A DNA stretch of 49,620 bases from JBBDWK01 sp040902885. Its GTDB lineage: Bacteria; Acidobacteriota; Terriglobia; Bryobacterales; Bryobacteraceae. Positions 38,367 through 48,143 of the stretch are shown here, in pieces. The stretch is taken from positions 1 to 49,620 of the forward strand of contig JBBDWK010000008.1 in NCBI GenBank assembly GCA_040902885.1. The letters run 5' to 3'. Under the pieces are notes generated by a model that saw only the letters and a list, made by a program, of their open reading frames with translations, was not told the DNA's origin and ran no database searches. The position numbers and the translations under genes are program-made. The stretch's first letter is position 1. Each line of letters begins with the position of its first letter.

Positions 38367-41300
38367 TCAGAAGATGAACTTCACGCCGAACCGCCCCGTG
38401 AAGCCGGTGTTGAACAGATCGGCCTGCCCAAAGCGCGGATCGTATGCGCCGCGTCCGCTGAGCTGGTCAGCGGTCTGGCTGAGAAGCGCCCGATAGTCGT
38501 AACCCTGAAACAGGTCGACATTGTGCAGGTCGATTGCCGATCCCGGCTGCGCACCGCCGGCGCCGCGGTTCAGCCACATGAAGACATTCCGGGCAGTCTT
38601 CTGGTTAAAGAGGTTGAGCGCGTTGAACTCGAAACGAACGCGCTTGACCTCTCCAAACTTCAGATCGTGGTAGAGAATGAGATCGGTCTGAGTGAGGAAG
38701 GGCGTACGGCCGAGGTCGCCGCGGCCTTCAGCGAAAACGGGGATTTGATTGGTGGTGTATACCTGCGTGGTGAGCGGGGTGCCGCTGCCAGCATAGAAGA
38801 AGAGACCGACACTGGTTGTGTTGGACGAACCAAAGTTGAACTCTTTGTTGCCGTACACCTTGAACACATGCGGCCGGTCCGTGGCCAAACGACCCTTCAC
38901 ATCCAGGTTCCCATGCGCATCGAAGAGGATCTCGTCGAGGTCCCAGGAGCGGTTGGCGTTCCCGCCCTGCCGAGCAACCGCGCCTCCGGATTGCTGGGCC
39001 GAGGAGGAGACGCGATTGGTGGATGGGCTGGTGATTTCGTCGGAGTTGGCGATGCCGGCGTAGTTGCCATAGAGGCGGCTGTAGACGTAGCTCACGTTGG
39101 CGAAGAAGCCGCGTGAGAAGCGGCGCGTGAAGACCAGTTCCATGGCATCGTACCTGCGAACCGGCTTGGGCATGGCAAACGATTCGGTCAAACCGGTGGT
39201 GGGCTGGATCGTCGCATCGCCTTCGCCCGGATTCGCGTAGATATAGACCTCGTCGCCCGCGGCGTTCAGGGCGCCGAGGTCTTCAATGGTCCGGCGAAGA
39301 TTGGTATGGACATAGCTGGCGCGGAAGACCGATTGCGCTCCGATCTGGAACTCAGCTCCGGCATTCATGCTGTCCTGGCTCATCGGCTTGATGTTGGAGC
39401 CAACCAAATCGAAGGCCGGAACGCGGCGGTCGCGAACCGCGTTTGGATCGGCGCCCCACAGGTTTCGGCCCGGGGCGTTGGTTCCGCTCAGCGAGAATAC
39501 GTCCGTGGTATCCAGCGCGCGATATTGGATCTTCCATACCTGGCCGCCGAAGGTTCCTCGCGAGAGTTCGTACTTCACCCAATCGTAGTAGCGCCCCCAC
39601 CCGCCAAACAGCTTCACTTTGCCGTCGCCAAACAGATCGAAGCTGGCGCCCAGGCGCGGGGCGATCTTGTCCTGGAAGCCGAAAGAAAATGCGTTGTCCC
39701 GGACGTCGCGGCGGAAGGTGGGAACATTCTCGTTCTCAACACGCAGACCCAGCGAAAGACTCAACCTCGGAAGCACCCGCCACTGATCCTGCAAGAACAG
39801 GTTGTGCATGGTGCCGCCGGTGACGCCGCGCGTGCCAAAGTCGTTGACTTCATAGTAGCCGTATTGTCCGCGCTGCCCCGCGCCAAGTGGAGTGGTCAAC
39901 GCGCTGTTCCAGAAGACGCGCACGTAGCCGCCACCCGGATAGGTCTCATCGACCTTGTTGACCGTCTTGCTGTAGCCCCACCCTCCTTTGATATTGTGCT
40001 GGCCCCAGAAGTTGAGAAACTTGCTGGCGTCCGTCTGTACGAAGGTTCTCGTGACCAGATCGTGGTACGCGTTCTGCAGCCGCGGGGTGTTGTTGAACCC
40101 GGTAGCCTGCCGTAAGGCCGCAGGTATCTCGAAGGGCAGATCCACGGCGGAGGCGGAATACTCCACCGCGCTGAAGGCCGGAATACCGGTGGTCTTGTAG
40201 TTATCCCAAAAGCGGCCGCCGCGCACCGTGAGCAGGGTGCTGTTCGACAAGGTAAAGTCGACCTGGCCCGTATAGCTGCTCTGCGGCGAGAAGTAGCCGA
40301 TGTTCTTCCGAATTGCGCTCGCCGCGAGCGACTGAGTGAGGGTGTTCCCGTCGGCGTCGAAGCTGGGCAGCGATCCTTTGGACTTGGTGGGCGACCACAG
40401 CCAGGAGAAGTTGGCTCTGATGCGCTGTACCGGATCCCAGGAGAGCTTGTTGAACATCTGATGGTAGGTTTGATCGCGCCGGAACGTATCGCGCGCGCCA
40501 TCGGAGAAGATGTACGGAATTTCCGTATCGCGCCACCGCGGCGAGAGCGCGGAGAAGAAGTAGAGTTGATTCTTGATGAGGTAGCCGCCCAGGGATCCGC
40601 CAATCTCGTGACTGGAGTCGGGATGCTTATAGTCCTGCACGTACCGGATATCTTTCTCGGTTCGAGGATCGATGAGCAAGCGCTTCTCCGGGCCGCTGTT
40701 GAGCGCACTCCCGGAATAGTAGTAGTGCAGGTCGCCATGGAACTCGTTGCCGCCCGATTTCGTGACCGCGCTGACCACCCCTCCCAGCGCGCCGCCATAC
40801 TCGGCGTCGATGCCGGTCGTCTTGATTTGAACTTCCTGCAGGATCTCGAATACCGCGCTTTGCCGGGACTTCCCGTTGACGAGGCTGGTAGTCGAAACGC
40901 CGTCGATATTAAACTGGTTCTCCGCGCCGCTGGCGCCGTTCACCTGGAAACCGCCTTCTATGTCGCCGGCGTTCACCGACGGGGTCGTCAGTACGAGGCT
41001 CTGGAAGGAGCGGCCCTTCGGCAAACGGTCGATCTCCTCGGCCGTAACGTTGTTCGCAATTGTGGTGCGAGACAGATCGATCAGGGGCGAAGCCGAGGTC
41101 ACCTCCACCGTTTGCTGTACCGCCCCGACCCGCAGGGTCGCGTCGACCCGCAGCGTCTTTCCAACCATCATGTTCACGTCCGTTACTTCGTGCGGGCCGA
41201 ATCCGGTCTGCTCAAAACGCACCGCATAACGCCCGGGGGGCAATGCGCGCGCGAAGAAGGTTCCGGCCGCATCGGTCTTGATCGAAAACGCGCGGTCCGT

Positions 41301-41465
41301 CGCAAGGTTCGTCACTGTAACCGTTACGTTCGGCATCGGGCTCTTGCTCTCGTCCTGAACCACGCCTGTCAGCGTGCCGGTCGTTTCCTGAGCGGCCAGC
41401 GGGATAACCGCTGCCAGAAAGCAGGCCGCAAGCCAGGTTGTTCCTTTGTTGATCGCAAATCTCAT
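38367..41465 (-). CDS. TonB-dependent receptor with N-terminal carboxypeptidase-like domain (long)
   Basis: 1032 residues; GGGAGG lies 9 bases before the ATG. Signal peptide (TTWLAACFLAAVIPLAAQ), carboxypeptidase regulatory-like domain at about 28-110 (GTLTGVVQDESKSPMPNVTV), plug with RSFQSLVLTTPSVNAGDIEG and FNIDGVSTTS, and a long beta-barrel ending in KFIF. Substrate not deducible. It is flanked on both sides by copies of one toxin-antitoxin module, intact plus frameshifted on one side and scrambled on the other. The leader has a palindrome next to the ribosome site. Confidence 0.93.
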   Translation of the reverse strand: MRFAINKGTTWLAACFLAAVIPLAAQETTGTLTGVVQDESKSPMPNVTVTVTNLATDRAFSIKTDAAGTFFARALPPGRYAVRFEQTGFGPHEVTDVNMMVGKTLRVDATLRVGAVQQTVEVTSASPLIDLSRTTIANNVTAEEIDRLPKGRSFQSLVLTTPSVNAGDIEGGFQVNGASGAENQFNIDGVSTTSLVNGKSRQSAVFEILQEVQIKTTGIDAEYGGALGGVVSAVTKSGGNEFHGDLHYYYSGSALNSGPEKRLLIDPRTEKDIRYVQDYKHPDSSHEIGGSLGGYLIKNQLYFFSALSPRWRDTEIPYIFSDGARDTFRRDQTYHQMFNKLSWDPVQRIRANFSWLWSPTKSKGSLPSFDADGNTLTQSLAASAIRKNIGYFSPQSSYTGQVDFTLSNSTLLTVRGGRFWDNYKTTGIPAFSAVEYSASAVDLPFEIPAALRQATGFNNTPRLQNAYHDLVTRTFVQTDASKFLNFWGQHNIKGGWGYSKTVNKVDETYPGGGYVRVFWNSALTTPLGAGQRGQYGYYEVNDFGTRGVTGGTMHNLFLQDQWRVLPRLSLSLGLRVENENVPTFRRDVRDNAFSFGFQDKIAPRLGASFDLFGDGKVKLFGGWGRYYDWVKYELSRGTFGGQVWKIQYRALDTTDVFSLSGTNAPGRNLWGADPNAVRDRRVPAFDLVGSNIKPMSQDSMNAGAEFQIGAQSVFRASYVHTNLRRTIEDLGALNAAGDEVYIYANPGEGDATIQPTTGLTESFAMPKPVRRYDAMELVFTRRFSRGFFANVSYVYSRLYGNYAGIANSDEITSPSTNRVSSSAQQSGGAVARQGGNANRSWDLDEILFDAHGNLDVKGRLATDRPHVFKVYGNKEFNFGSSNTTSVGLFFYAGSGTPLTTQVYTTNQIPVFAEGRGDLGRTPFLTQTDLILYHDLKFGEVKRVRFEFNALNLFNQKTARNVFMWLNRGAGGAQPGSAIDLHNVDLFQGYDYRALLSQTADQLSGRGAYDPRFGQADLFNTGFTGRFGVKFIF

Positions 41466-41492
41466 TGTTGTTTCCTCCCGGGGGCGTGTTGT

Positions 41493-41508
41493 AAAACACA
41501 GGTGTTTT
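41493..41508. promoter_or_regulatory. palindrome in the leader of the long receptor
   Basis: AAAACAC-AG-GTGTTTT, a perfect seven-base inverted repeat 28 bases before the receptor ATG. It could be an operator or an RNA hairpin near the ribosome site. Farther up, CGCTATGAC (41523-41531) and its complement GTCATAGCG (41617-41625) form a second pair 85 bases apart. No promoter boxes of good quality were found in this 538-base gap. Confidence 0.4.
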
Positions 41509-41790
41509 GCATAACCTTTCGGCGCTATGACCGCTTAGTCCGTGGTTGTTAACACTTGTAAACTGTCACAGCATTTTCACGTCCTAACCCGTCATATTCG
41601 GGAAATCTGCCATCGAGTCATAGCGTTATGCCGAGGATGAAGAGTGCTATGAATCGACAAAATGTATGAAACTTGGAAATTCTCGTACTAAAACCCATAG
41701 CCATGTGGTGATGAATTGCTGTTTTCCGTGCGGTAAATCACGCGTTTTGTTCTGTGAATGGAGGAATAAAATCCTGTGCGAGTTGAACCG

Positions 41791-41887
41791 ACCACGACAT
41801 CCATTGGCACGCACGCTGAGTACGACAAGGTCGTGGGACCGTCAGTTTGAAGCCGATGTGAAGCTTGATGCGCTCGCGCAGCGCTAA
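41791..41887 (+). pseudogene. scrambled remnant of a second toxin-antitoxin copy
   Basis: CACGACATCCAT (as at 38060-38071) is joined directly to the toxin 3' segment TTGGCACGCACGCTGAG...GACAAG (26 identical bases, as at 38174-38199); about 100 toxin bases are deleted between. Right after it comes the antitoxin core (WDRQFEADVK) with nine bases lost between repeated AAGs, giving KLDALAQR and a stop at 41887. The order is toxin then antitoxin, opposite to the intact pair. Confidence 0.75.
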
Positions 41888-42003
41888 TTCCACTTCCAGC
41901 CGAATTCGATCATCCGCCCGGCTCTCACGCTATAATCCGATTAGCGGCAAACCTCTGAGTACGGCCAGGGTCTCGTCACGCCCTAAATCCAGGAACTAAA
42001 TTA

Positions 42004-43950
42004 GTGTTTCATCTGATCGAAGAGCGAATTCAATATGTGTTTCGGGAGGCCATCGAGGCTCGTTTCGGGATCGATCAGCCGGTCACGCTCGAGCAGCCGA
42101 AGCAGAGCGAATACGGCGAGATCGCCGTTCCAGCGGCCTTCGCCCTGGCTCGCGCTCTGAAGCGGGCGCCGAAGCAGATCGCCGCCGAACTGGTGGAAGC
42201 CGTAGGCCCGGTTGACGGCATCGCCGCCATGGAGATTGCCGGCAACGGCTACATCAATATCCGGATCGACCGGGCCTCCTACACGTCCGGTTTGCTGATC
42301 CCCGAGCCTCCGCCCGTAGCGCTGAGCGGCGAAAAGATAGTCGTCGAGCACACCAATATCAACCCCAACAAGGCCGCGCACATCGGGCACTTGCGCAACG
42401 CGGTGCTGGGCGACACATTCGTGCGCATGCTGCGCGCTCTGGGACGCCGCGTCGAGGCGCAGAACTATATCGACAATACGGGCGTTCAGGTGGCCGATGT
42501 CGTGGCGGGATTTCACTTCCTCGAGAACAAGACGCCTGCCGCGATCGCCGCAATCGTTAAAGATCCCGCCGTTCGTTTCGATTACCTGTGCTGGGACCTC
42601 TATGCGCGCATCTCGGCGTATTACAAGGAGTCGCCGGAAGCCCTGGAGTGGCGAGCCGCAACGCTGCACGCCATTGAGGCCGACGAAGGCGAGCTGGCCG
42701 AGATGGCACATCTGGTGGCCGATGCGATCGTTCAAGCGCACTTGAAGACTATGTTGCGCCTGGACGTCGAATACGATGTCCTGCCGCGCGAGAGCGAAAT
42801 TCTGCACCTGAAGTTCTGGGCGTCGGCCTTCGATCTGCTTCGAGGGCGAGGTGCCATCCATTTGGAGACGCAGGGCAAGAACAGCGGCTGCTGGGTGATG
42901 CCCGCCGCGGCGTTCTCGGACGATTCCGAAGACAACAAGGTGATCGTGCGATCCAACGGCACGGTGACGTACGTGGGCAAAGACATTGCCTATCAGCTTT
43001 GGAAGTTCGGACTTCTGGGCAAGGATTTTTATTACCGTCCGCTGATGCGGTACGAGGACCGTCGCGAGTTGTGGGTGACCACATCGGAGCCGCAGGCCGG
43101 CAAAGCGCCCTCGTTCGGACACGCGACATGGGTCTACAACGTGATTGACGCGCGGCAGTCGTATCTTCAGGACGTGGTGGTCGCGGGTTTGCGCGCGCTC
43201 GGATTTGAGGAGCAGGCCAGCCGCTCCATCCACTTCTCCTACGAGATGGTGGCGCTCTCGCCCGGCTGCTGCGTCGAACTCGGGATTCCGCTTTCGGAAG
43301 AAGACCGCCGCCGGCCCTACGTCGAAGTTTCCGGCCGCAAGGGGCTCGGCGTGAAGGCCGACGACCTGATGGATGCGCTGATTGAGAAGGCGCTCGCGGA
43401 GGTGGATGCGCGCCACGCGGACGAGCCGGTTACGGTCCGGCAGTGCGTAGCCGAACAGATTGCCATCGGCGCGCTGCGCTACTTTCTGCTGAAGTTTACG
43501 CGCAATTCGGTGATCGCTTTCGATTTTCAGGAGGCGCTCAGTTTCGAGGGCGAGACCGGACCTTATGTGCAGTACGCCGCCGTTCGCGCACGCAACATCT
43601 TGCGCAAGCTGGCGGAAAAGGGCGAAGCGCTGCCCGATTTCCGCAAAGAACTGACCCTCGAAGTTCTGGAACGGCAGCTTGCGGCGGAAGACTTCTGGCA
43701 AATTCTGCTGGCGGCTTCGAAGAGCGACGCAACGCTTTCCCGTGCCGTGGCTTCCGGGGAACCCGCGCACGTGGCCCGGTTCGCGTTCCAGCTAGCTCAG
43801 GAGTTCAACAATTTCTATCACCGGCACCATATCTTGAATGAAGAGGTGCGTGAGAAAAAGGTCTTTCTTCTCTGGATGACGGAATTTTTCCGCTCGCAAC
43901 TGGAGCGGACGCTTTCCATCCTGGGAATCACCGTTCCGGAGTACATGTAA
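42004..43950 (+). CDS. argS: arginyl-tRNA synthetase
   Basis: 648 residues from a GTG at 42004. Class I synthetase: N-terminal Arg-tRNA recognition domain, HIGHLRN signature in NPNKAAHIGHLRNAVLGD, a KMSKS-like VSGRKGLGVKADDL and the C-terminal anticodon-binding helices (NFYHRHHIL). It charges tRNA-Arg. Some bacterial ArgRS are shorter (about 550-580); the extra length seems spread over the catalytic insertions. Its stop is 12 bases before the aconitase start. Confidence 0.95.
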   Translation: MFHLIEERIQYVFREAIEARFGIDQPVTLEQPKQSEYGEIAVPAAFALARALKRAPKQIAAELVEAVGPVDGIAAMEIAGNGYINIRIDRASYTSGLLIPEPPPVALSGEKIVVEHTNINPNKAAHIGHLRNAVLGDTFVRMLRALGRRVEAQNYIDNTGVQVADVVAGFHFLENKTPAAIAAIVKDPAVRFDYLCWDLYARISAYYKESPEALEWRAATLHAIEADEGELAEMAHLVADAIVQAHLKTMLRLDVEYDVLPRESEILHLKFWASAFDLLRGRGAIHLETQGKNSGCWVMPAAAFSDDSEDNKVIVRSNGTVTYVGKDIAYQLWKFGLLGKDFYYRPLMRYEDRRELWVTTSEPQAGKAPSFGHATWVYNVIDARQSYLQDVVVAGLRALGFEEQASRSIHFSYEMVALSPGCCVELGIPLSEEDRRRPYVEVSGRKGLGVKADDLMDALIEKALAEVDARHADEPVTVRQCVAEQIAIGALRYFLLKFTRNSVIAFDFQEALSFEGETGPYVQYAAVRARNILRKLAEKGEALPDFRKELTLEVLERQLAAEDFWQILLAASKSDATLSRAVASGEPAHVARFAFQLAQEFNNFYHRHHILNEEVREKKVFLLWMTEFFRSQLERTLSILGITVPEYM

Positions 43951-43962
43951 AATTTGAATAAC

Positions 43963-46647
43963 ATGGCAAAATCCAACAGTTTCGGCGCAGAGTCCGATCT
44001 GCGTATAGGCGGGGCCACCTATCGAATCTATCGCCTGTCGGCTCTCGATCGGGCCGGTCTCCCGGACGTTTCCCGGCTGCCGGTCTCCATACGAATCCTG
44101 CTCGAGAATCTGCTGCGTCATGAAGATGGGCGGCGGGTGAGTCCGGCGGACATCGAATACGTCGCGAACGCCGCGCGAGGGAACAGCAAGGAGATCAACT
44201 TCATGCCGGCCCGCGTGCTCTTGCAGGACTTCACAGGCGTTCCCGCGGCTGTGGATCTGGCGGCCATGCGCGACGCGCTGGGCGAACTGGGCGCCGACCC
44301 GGCGCGAGCCAATCCTCTGCTGCCCGCCGAACTGGTGATCGACCATTCCGTGCAGGTGGACTCCTACGGAACGCAGCAGGCGTTCGCCGAGAACGCTCTT
44401 CTCGAGTATCAGCGCAACCGCGAGCGCTATGCCTTCCTGCGATGGTCCCAGACCGCCTTCCGCAATTTCCGGGTTGTGCCGCCGGATACCGGCATCGTCC
44501 ACCAGGTGAATTTGGAGTACCTCGCCCAGGTGGTTTTTCGCAGGGAGGCGGACGGCGCCACGTTCGCTTATCCCGACACACTCGTGGGCACGGATTCGCA
44601 CACCACGATGATCAACGGCTTGGGCGTGGTTGGCTGGGGCGTGGGCGGCATCGAAGCCGAGGCGTGCATGCTAGGCCAGCCCATCTCGATGCTGCTGCCG
44701 GATGTGGTGGGATTCAAACTGCACGGCCGCCTGCGGGAAGGCGCCACCGCCACCGATCTCGTGCTGACTGTGACCCAGATGCTGCGGAAGAAGGGCGTGG
44801 TTGGCAAGTTTGTGGAGTTTTACGGCGCGGGCGTCGGGAAGCTGGCCTTGGCCGACCGCGCCACGGTGGCCAACATGGCTCCGGAGTATGGGGCCACCAT
44901 CGGTTTCTTCCCGGTGGACGAGGAGACGCTGAAGTACCTTGGGTTCACCAATCGGGACCCGGCGCTGGTGGATCTGGTGGAGGCGTATCACAAGGAACAA
45001 GGCATGTTCCGGACGGACCAGACGCCCGACCCGATCTTCTCGGACGCCTTGGAACTGGATCTCTCCACGGTTGTTCCCTCCCTGGCCGGCCCGAAGCGGC
45101 CGCAGGATCGTGTGAATTTGCCGGACGTTCGGAGCAATTTCGTGGCGGCCTTCGGGCGCCCGGAAATTAAGTGCGCCACGGTGCGCATGAACGGCGAGGA
45201 CCACACGCTGAACAACGGCGCAGTGGTGATCGCGGCCATTACGAGCTGCACCAACACCTCGAATCCCTCGGTAATGATGGGCGCTGGCCTGCTGGCGAAG
45301 AAGGCGGTCGAGCGCGGGTTGAACGTGCAGCCGTGGGTGAAGACGAGCCTGGCGCCGGGATCGAAAGTAGTCACCGACTACTACGCCGATTCGGGCCTCA
45401 TCAAGTACCTGGAGGCTCTCAACTTCCATCTGGTGGGTTATGGCTGCACCACGTGCATTGGCAATAGCGGCCCGCTGCCCGAGCCGGTCGCCCAAGCGGT
45501 AGCCAAGAACGACCTCACCGTCGCCGCCGTTCTAAGCGGCAATCGCAATTTCGAAGGGCGCATCAACTCACAGGTAAAGGCGAACTATCTGGCTTCGCCG
45601 CCGCTGGTGGTGGCATATGCACTGGCCGGTACGATCGATATCGATATGGAGACCGAGCCATTGGGGATCGGGCGCGACGGGCAGCCGGTGTACCTGCGCG
45701 ATATCTGGCCGTCGAGTGAGGAAATTGAAGAGGCAGTGCGGCGCCACCAGAAGCCGGAGATGTTCCGGAATCAGTACAGCCGGGCATTCGAGGGCGACGA
45801 AAATTGGAAGGGCATGCCGATTCCGGCCGGCGACCGCTACGCCTGGAGCGCCAAATCGACCTACATCAAGAAGCCGCCATACTTCGACCAGATGGTGGAC
45901 CCGCAGCGCGCGTTCTCCGATCTCGCCGGATTACGTGCTCTCGCGGTGTTAGGAGACTCCGTCACCACGGACCACATCTCGCCCGCCGGTTCGATTCCCG
46001 TGGACAGCCCTGCCGGAAAGTATCTGATCGGCGAAGGCGTACACCCGAGGGATTTCAACTCATACGGCTCCCGGCGCGGCAATCATGAGGTGATGGTGCG
46101 GGGGACGCTGGCCAACATCCGGTTGCGCAATCAGCTTGCGCCGGGGACGGAGGGCGGCTGGACGGTCCACGAGCCGGGCGGCAAGCAGATGACCATCTAC
46201 GATGCCTCCATGAAGTATCAGGCGGAAGGCGTTCCGCTGCTGATCATCGCGGGCAAGGAGTACGGCTCGGGATCGTCGCGCGACTGGGCCGCAAAGGGCG
46301 TGCTGCTGCTCGGCGTCAAGGCGGTGCTCGCGGAATCTTACGAGCGCATCCACCGCACGAATCTGGTGGGCATGGGGGTGCTGCCGCTTCAGTTCCTGTC
46401 GGGCGAGAATCTTCAATCCCTGGGCCTTACCGGCAAGGAGATTTTCCGCGTGGAGGGCATCGCCGCCGCTCTGGAACGGAACGGCAAGCCGGAGGCCAAT
46501 GTTTTCGCGGTGGGACTGGATGGCGCCGAAAAGCAGTTCCGCGCCGTGGTCCGCGTGGACACGCCCCAGGAGGTTGAGTACTTCCGCCACGGGGGAATTC
46601 TGCCGTACGTGTTGCGGCAGCTTGCCGGTTCCGCGGCTGGAGCCTGA
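43963..46647 (+). CDS. acnA: aconitate hydratase
   Basis: 894 residues from the ATG at 43963 (a TTG at 43954 is also in frame). The [4Fe-4S] ligands are in ITSCTNTSNPSVM and GCTTCIGNSGPLP. The N-terminal domains hold VIDHSVQVDSYG and GTDSHTTMINGLGVVGWGVGG, and the swivel domain EYGSGSSRDWAAKG with the catalytic Ser. This is the AcnA/IRP1-type enzyme, interconverting citrate and isocitrate in the TCA cycle. It is only 12 bases from argS, an unusual pairing. Confidence 0.97.
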   Translation: MAKSNSFGAESDLRIGGATYRIYRLSALDRAGLPDVSRLPVSIRILLENLLRHEDGRRVSPADIEYVANAARGNSKEINFMPARVLLQDFTGVPAAVDLAAMRDALGELGADPARANPLLPAELVIDHSVQVDSYGTQQAFAENALLEYQRNRERYAFLRWSQTAFRNFRVVPPDTGIVHQVNLEYLAQVVFRREADGATFAYPDTLVGTDSHTTMINGLGVVGWGVGGIEAEACMLGQPISMLLPDVVGFKLHGRLREGATATDLVLTVTQMLRKKGVVGKFVEFYGAGVGKLALADRATVANMAPEYGATIGFFPVDEETLKYLGFTNRDPALVDLVEAYHKEQGMFRTDQTPDPIFSDALELDLSTVVPSLAGPKRPQDRVNLPDVRSNFVAAFGRPEIKCATVRMNGEDHTLNNGAVVIAAITSCTNTSNPSVMMGAGLLAKKAVERGLNVQPWVKTSLAPGSKVVTDYYADSGLIKYLEALNFHLVGYGCTTCIGNSGPLPEPVAQAVAKNDLTVAAVLSGNRNFEGRINSQVKANYLASPPLVVAYALAGTIDIDMETEPLGIGRDGQPVYLRDIWPSSEEIEEAVRRHQKPEMFRNQYSRAFEGDENWKGMPIPAGDRYAWSAKSTYIKKPPYFDQMVDPQRAFSDLAGLRALAVLGDSVTTDHISPAGSIPVDSPAGKYLIGEGVHPRDFNSYGSRRGNHEVMVRGTLANIRLRNQLAPGTEGGWTVHEPGGKQMTIYDASMKYQAEGVPLLIIAGKEYGSGSSRDWAAKGVLLLGVKAVLAESYERIHRTNLVGMGVLPLQFLSGENLQSLGLTGKEIFRVEGIAAALERNGKPEANVFAVGLDGAEKQFRAVVRVDTPQEVEYFRHGGILPYVLRQLAGSAAGA

Positions 46648-46663
46648 TTTATGCGGCAAGTCC

Positions 46664-46672
46664 TGTTATGAT
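46664..46672 (+). promoter_or_regulatory. extended -10 promoter for a small membrane protein
   Basis: TGTTATGAT: a TG motif one base before TATGAT, the extended -10 form that can work without a good -35. The predicted start is about 30 bases before the ATG at 46709. Confidence 0.4.
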
Positions 46673-46708
46673 CGTTTTGCCGTATTTTTTTGGAGGATAA
46701 CCGAGCGC

Positions 46709-46987
46709 ATGTCCGATCGGGGCATTCTATTTCTGTTTAGCATCGTAGTAATTCTCGTGTCTCTCGCAGTGACGGGGTGGCAGGTGGCGACGGGGAACGT
46801 CGGGTCGTTCGACGGCCTCTTCCTGACGCTGACCTGTTTGCTTGTGGCTTTGGCCTTTGGGCTCTACCTGGTTTTCCTTATCCGGCGCACGCTGGAAGAG
46901 GTAAAGGGCCCGCCTCCCGCGACGGGCAAGGCCGGCGGCGCCGCGCAGCAGAAGTCCTCACTGGTGGGCGCCGCGAAGAACGAGTGA
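46709..46987 (+). CDS. small two-helix membrane protein
   Basis: 92 residues from the ATG at 46709. Two hydrophobic segments, GILFLFSIVVILVSLAVTGW and LFLTLTCLLVALAFGLYLVF, are followed by a basic turn (LIRRTLEEVK) and a Pro/Gly/Ala-rich soluble tail. GGAGG is about 12 bases upstream. No family is recognised. It follows aconitase on the same strand but probably has its own promoter. Confidence 0.6.
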   Translation: MSDRGILFLFSIVVILVSLAVTGWQVATGNVGSFDGLFLTLTCLLVALAFGLYLVFLIRRTLEEVKGPPPATGKAGGAAQQKSSLVGAAKNE

Positions 46988-47023
46988 TTTTCGAACCGCG
47001 CTAAACCGCGATTGTCGCTGTAG

Positions 47024-48142
47024 TTACACCAGAACGGTGAAGGCCGCTTCGGTTCGGCTCACCGGCCGGTAGAGCGTGTCGCGCTCCACCGGCTCGCGGC
47101 CCGCTTTGCGGATGAGTTGGAGCAGCTCGGCGCGGCGCAGGCTCTGGCTGGTGGTCGCGCCCGCGTCGTGGTAAATCTTTTCTTCCACCACGGTCCCGTC
47201 GATGTCGTCCGCGCCGAAACGTTGCGCGATCTGCGCGATCTTCGGCGTCATCATGATCCAGTAAGCCTTGATGTGCGGAATGTTGTCCAGCATCAGTCGC
47301 GACACCGCGATGTTCTTGATGTCCATGAACCCCGTGGTTTTGAGAATGTGCGCCAGGGGCGTGTTATCGGGGTGAAAGGCCAGGGGGATGAAGGTCATGA
47401 AGCCGCCCGTATCGTCCTGCAGTTCGCGCAGCTTCAGAAGATGGTCCACGCGGTCCTCTTCGTTCTCGATGTGCCCGTAGAGCATGGTGCAGTTCGAGTG
47501 CAGACCGAGCCGATGGGCGACGCGCGCGGTCTCGATCCACTCCTCGCCGGTGATTTTGTGATCGCAGATGATGCGGCGCACCCGGTCGTGGAAGATTTCG
47601 GCGCCGCCGCCGGGCAGGGAATCGACGCCCGCGTCCTTCAGGCGCTCCAATGTTTCCCGAACGGAGATCTTCGCGCGCGCCGCGAGGTAGCCGACCTCCA
47701 CCATGGTGAAGGCCTTCAGGTGTACGGCCGGGAAGCGCTGCTTGAGGCCGCGCAGCATATCGCAATACCACTCGAGCGTCAACTCGGGATGTAAGCCGCC
47801 GACGATGTGAAACTCGGTAATCGCCTCGCTCCAGCCTTCGCCGGCCCTTTGCCACACTTCTTCGTGCGACATGGTGTACGCCTTGGGGTCTTTCGCCTTT
47901 TTGCCGAATGCGCACAGCCGGCAACTGGCCACGCAGACATCGGTGGGATTGATATGGCGATTCACATTGAAGTAAGTGAGCGAGCCGTGCAGGCGCTCGC
48001 GCACCAGGTTGGCCATGTAGCCGAGAGCGAGAATGTCGTGGCTGCGGTACAGCGCCAGGCCGTCCTCGTAAGTAAGCCGCGCGTCCGCCTGAACCTTCTC
48101 CAGAATGGGCTTCAGCCGTGCGTCTTCAATGTGAACTTGCAT
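47024..48142 (-). CDS. mqnE: aminofutalosine synthase, radical SAM (MqnE-like)
   Basis: 372 residues from the ATG at 48142; an earlier ATG at 48196 would lie inside the upstream gene. Radical SAM with the Cys-x3-Cys-x2-Cys cluster motif in NPTDVCVASCRLCAFGKK, then EFHIVGGLHPELTLEWY and GGGAEIFHDRVRRI. MqnE joins a 3-[(1-carboxyvinyl)oxy]benzoate-derived radical chemistry to adenosine, making aminofutalosine for menaquinone. The related CofH is possible, but the MqnP-like prenyltransferase next door favours MqnE. It starts one base after that gene's stop. Confidence 0.88.
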   Translation of the reverse strand: MQVHIEDARLKPILEKVQADARLTYEDGLALYRSHDILALGYMANLVRERLHGSLTYFNVNRHINPTDVCVASCRLCAFGKKAKDPKAYTMSHEEVWQRAGEGWSEAITEFHIVGGLHPELTLEWYCDMLRGLKQRFPAVHLKAFTMVEVGYLAARAKISVRETLERLKDAGVDSLPGGGAEIFHDRVRRIICDHKITGEEWIETARVAHRLGLHSNCTMLYGHIENEEDRVDHLLKLRELQDDTGGFMTFIPLAFHPDNTPLAHILKTTGFMDIKNIAVSRLMLDNIPHIKAYWIMMTPKIAQIAQRFGADDIDGTVVEEKIYHDAGATTSQSLRRAELLQLIRKAGREPVERDTLYRPVSRTEAAFTVLV

Positions 48143-48143
48143 G

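Noticed and set aside
41666..41887. 73-codon plus-strand frame as a new small protein
   Set aside because: Its second half is debris of the neighbouring toxin-antitoxin pair in a joined frame; treated as a remnant.
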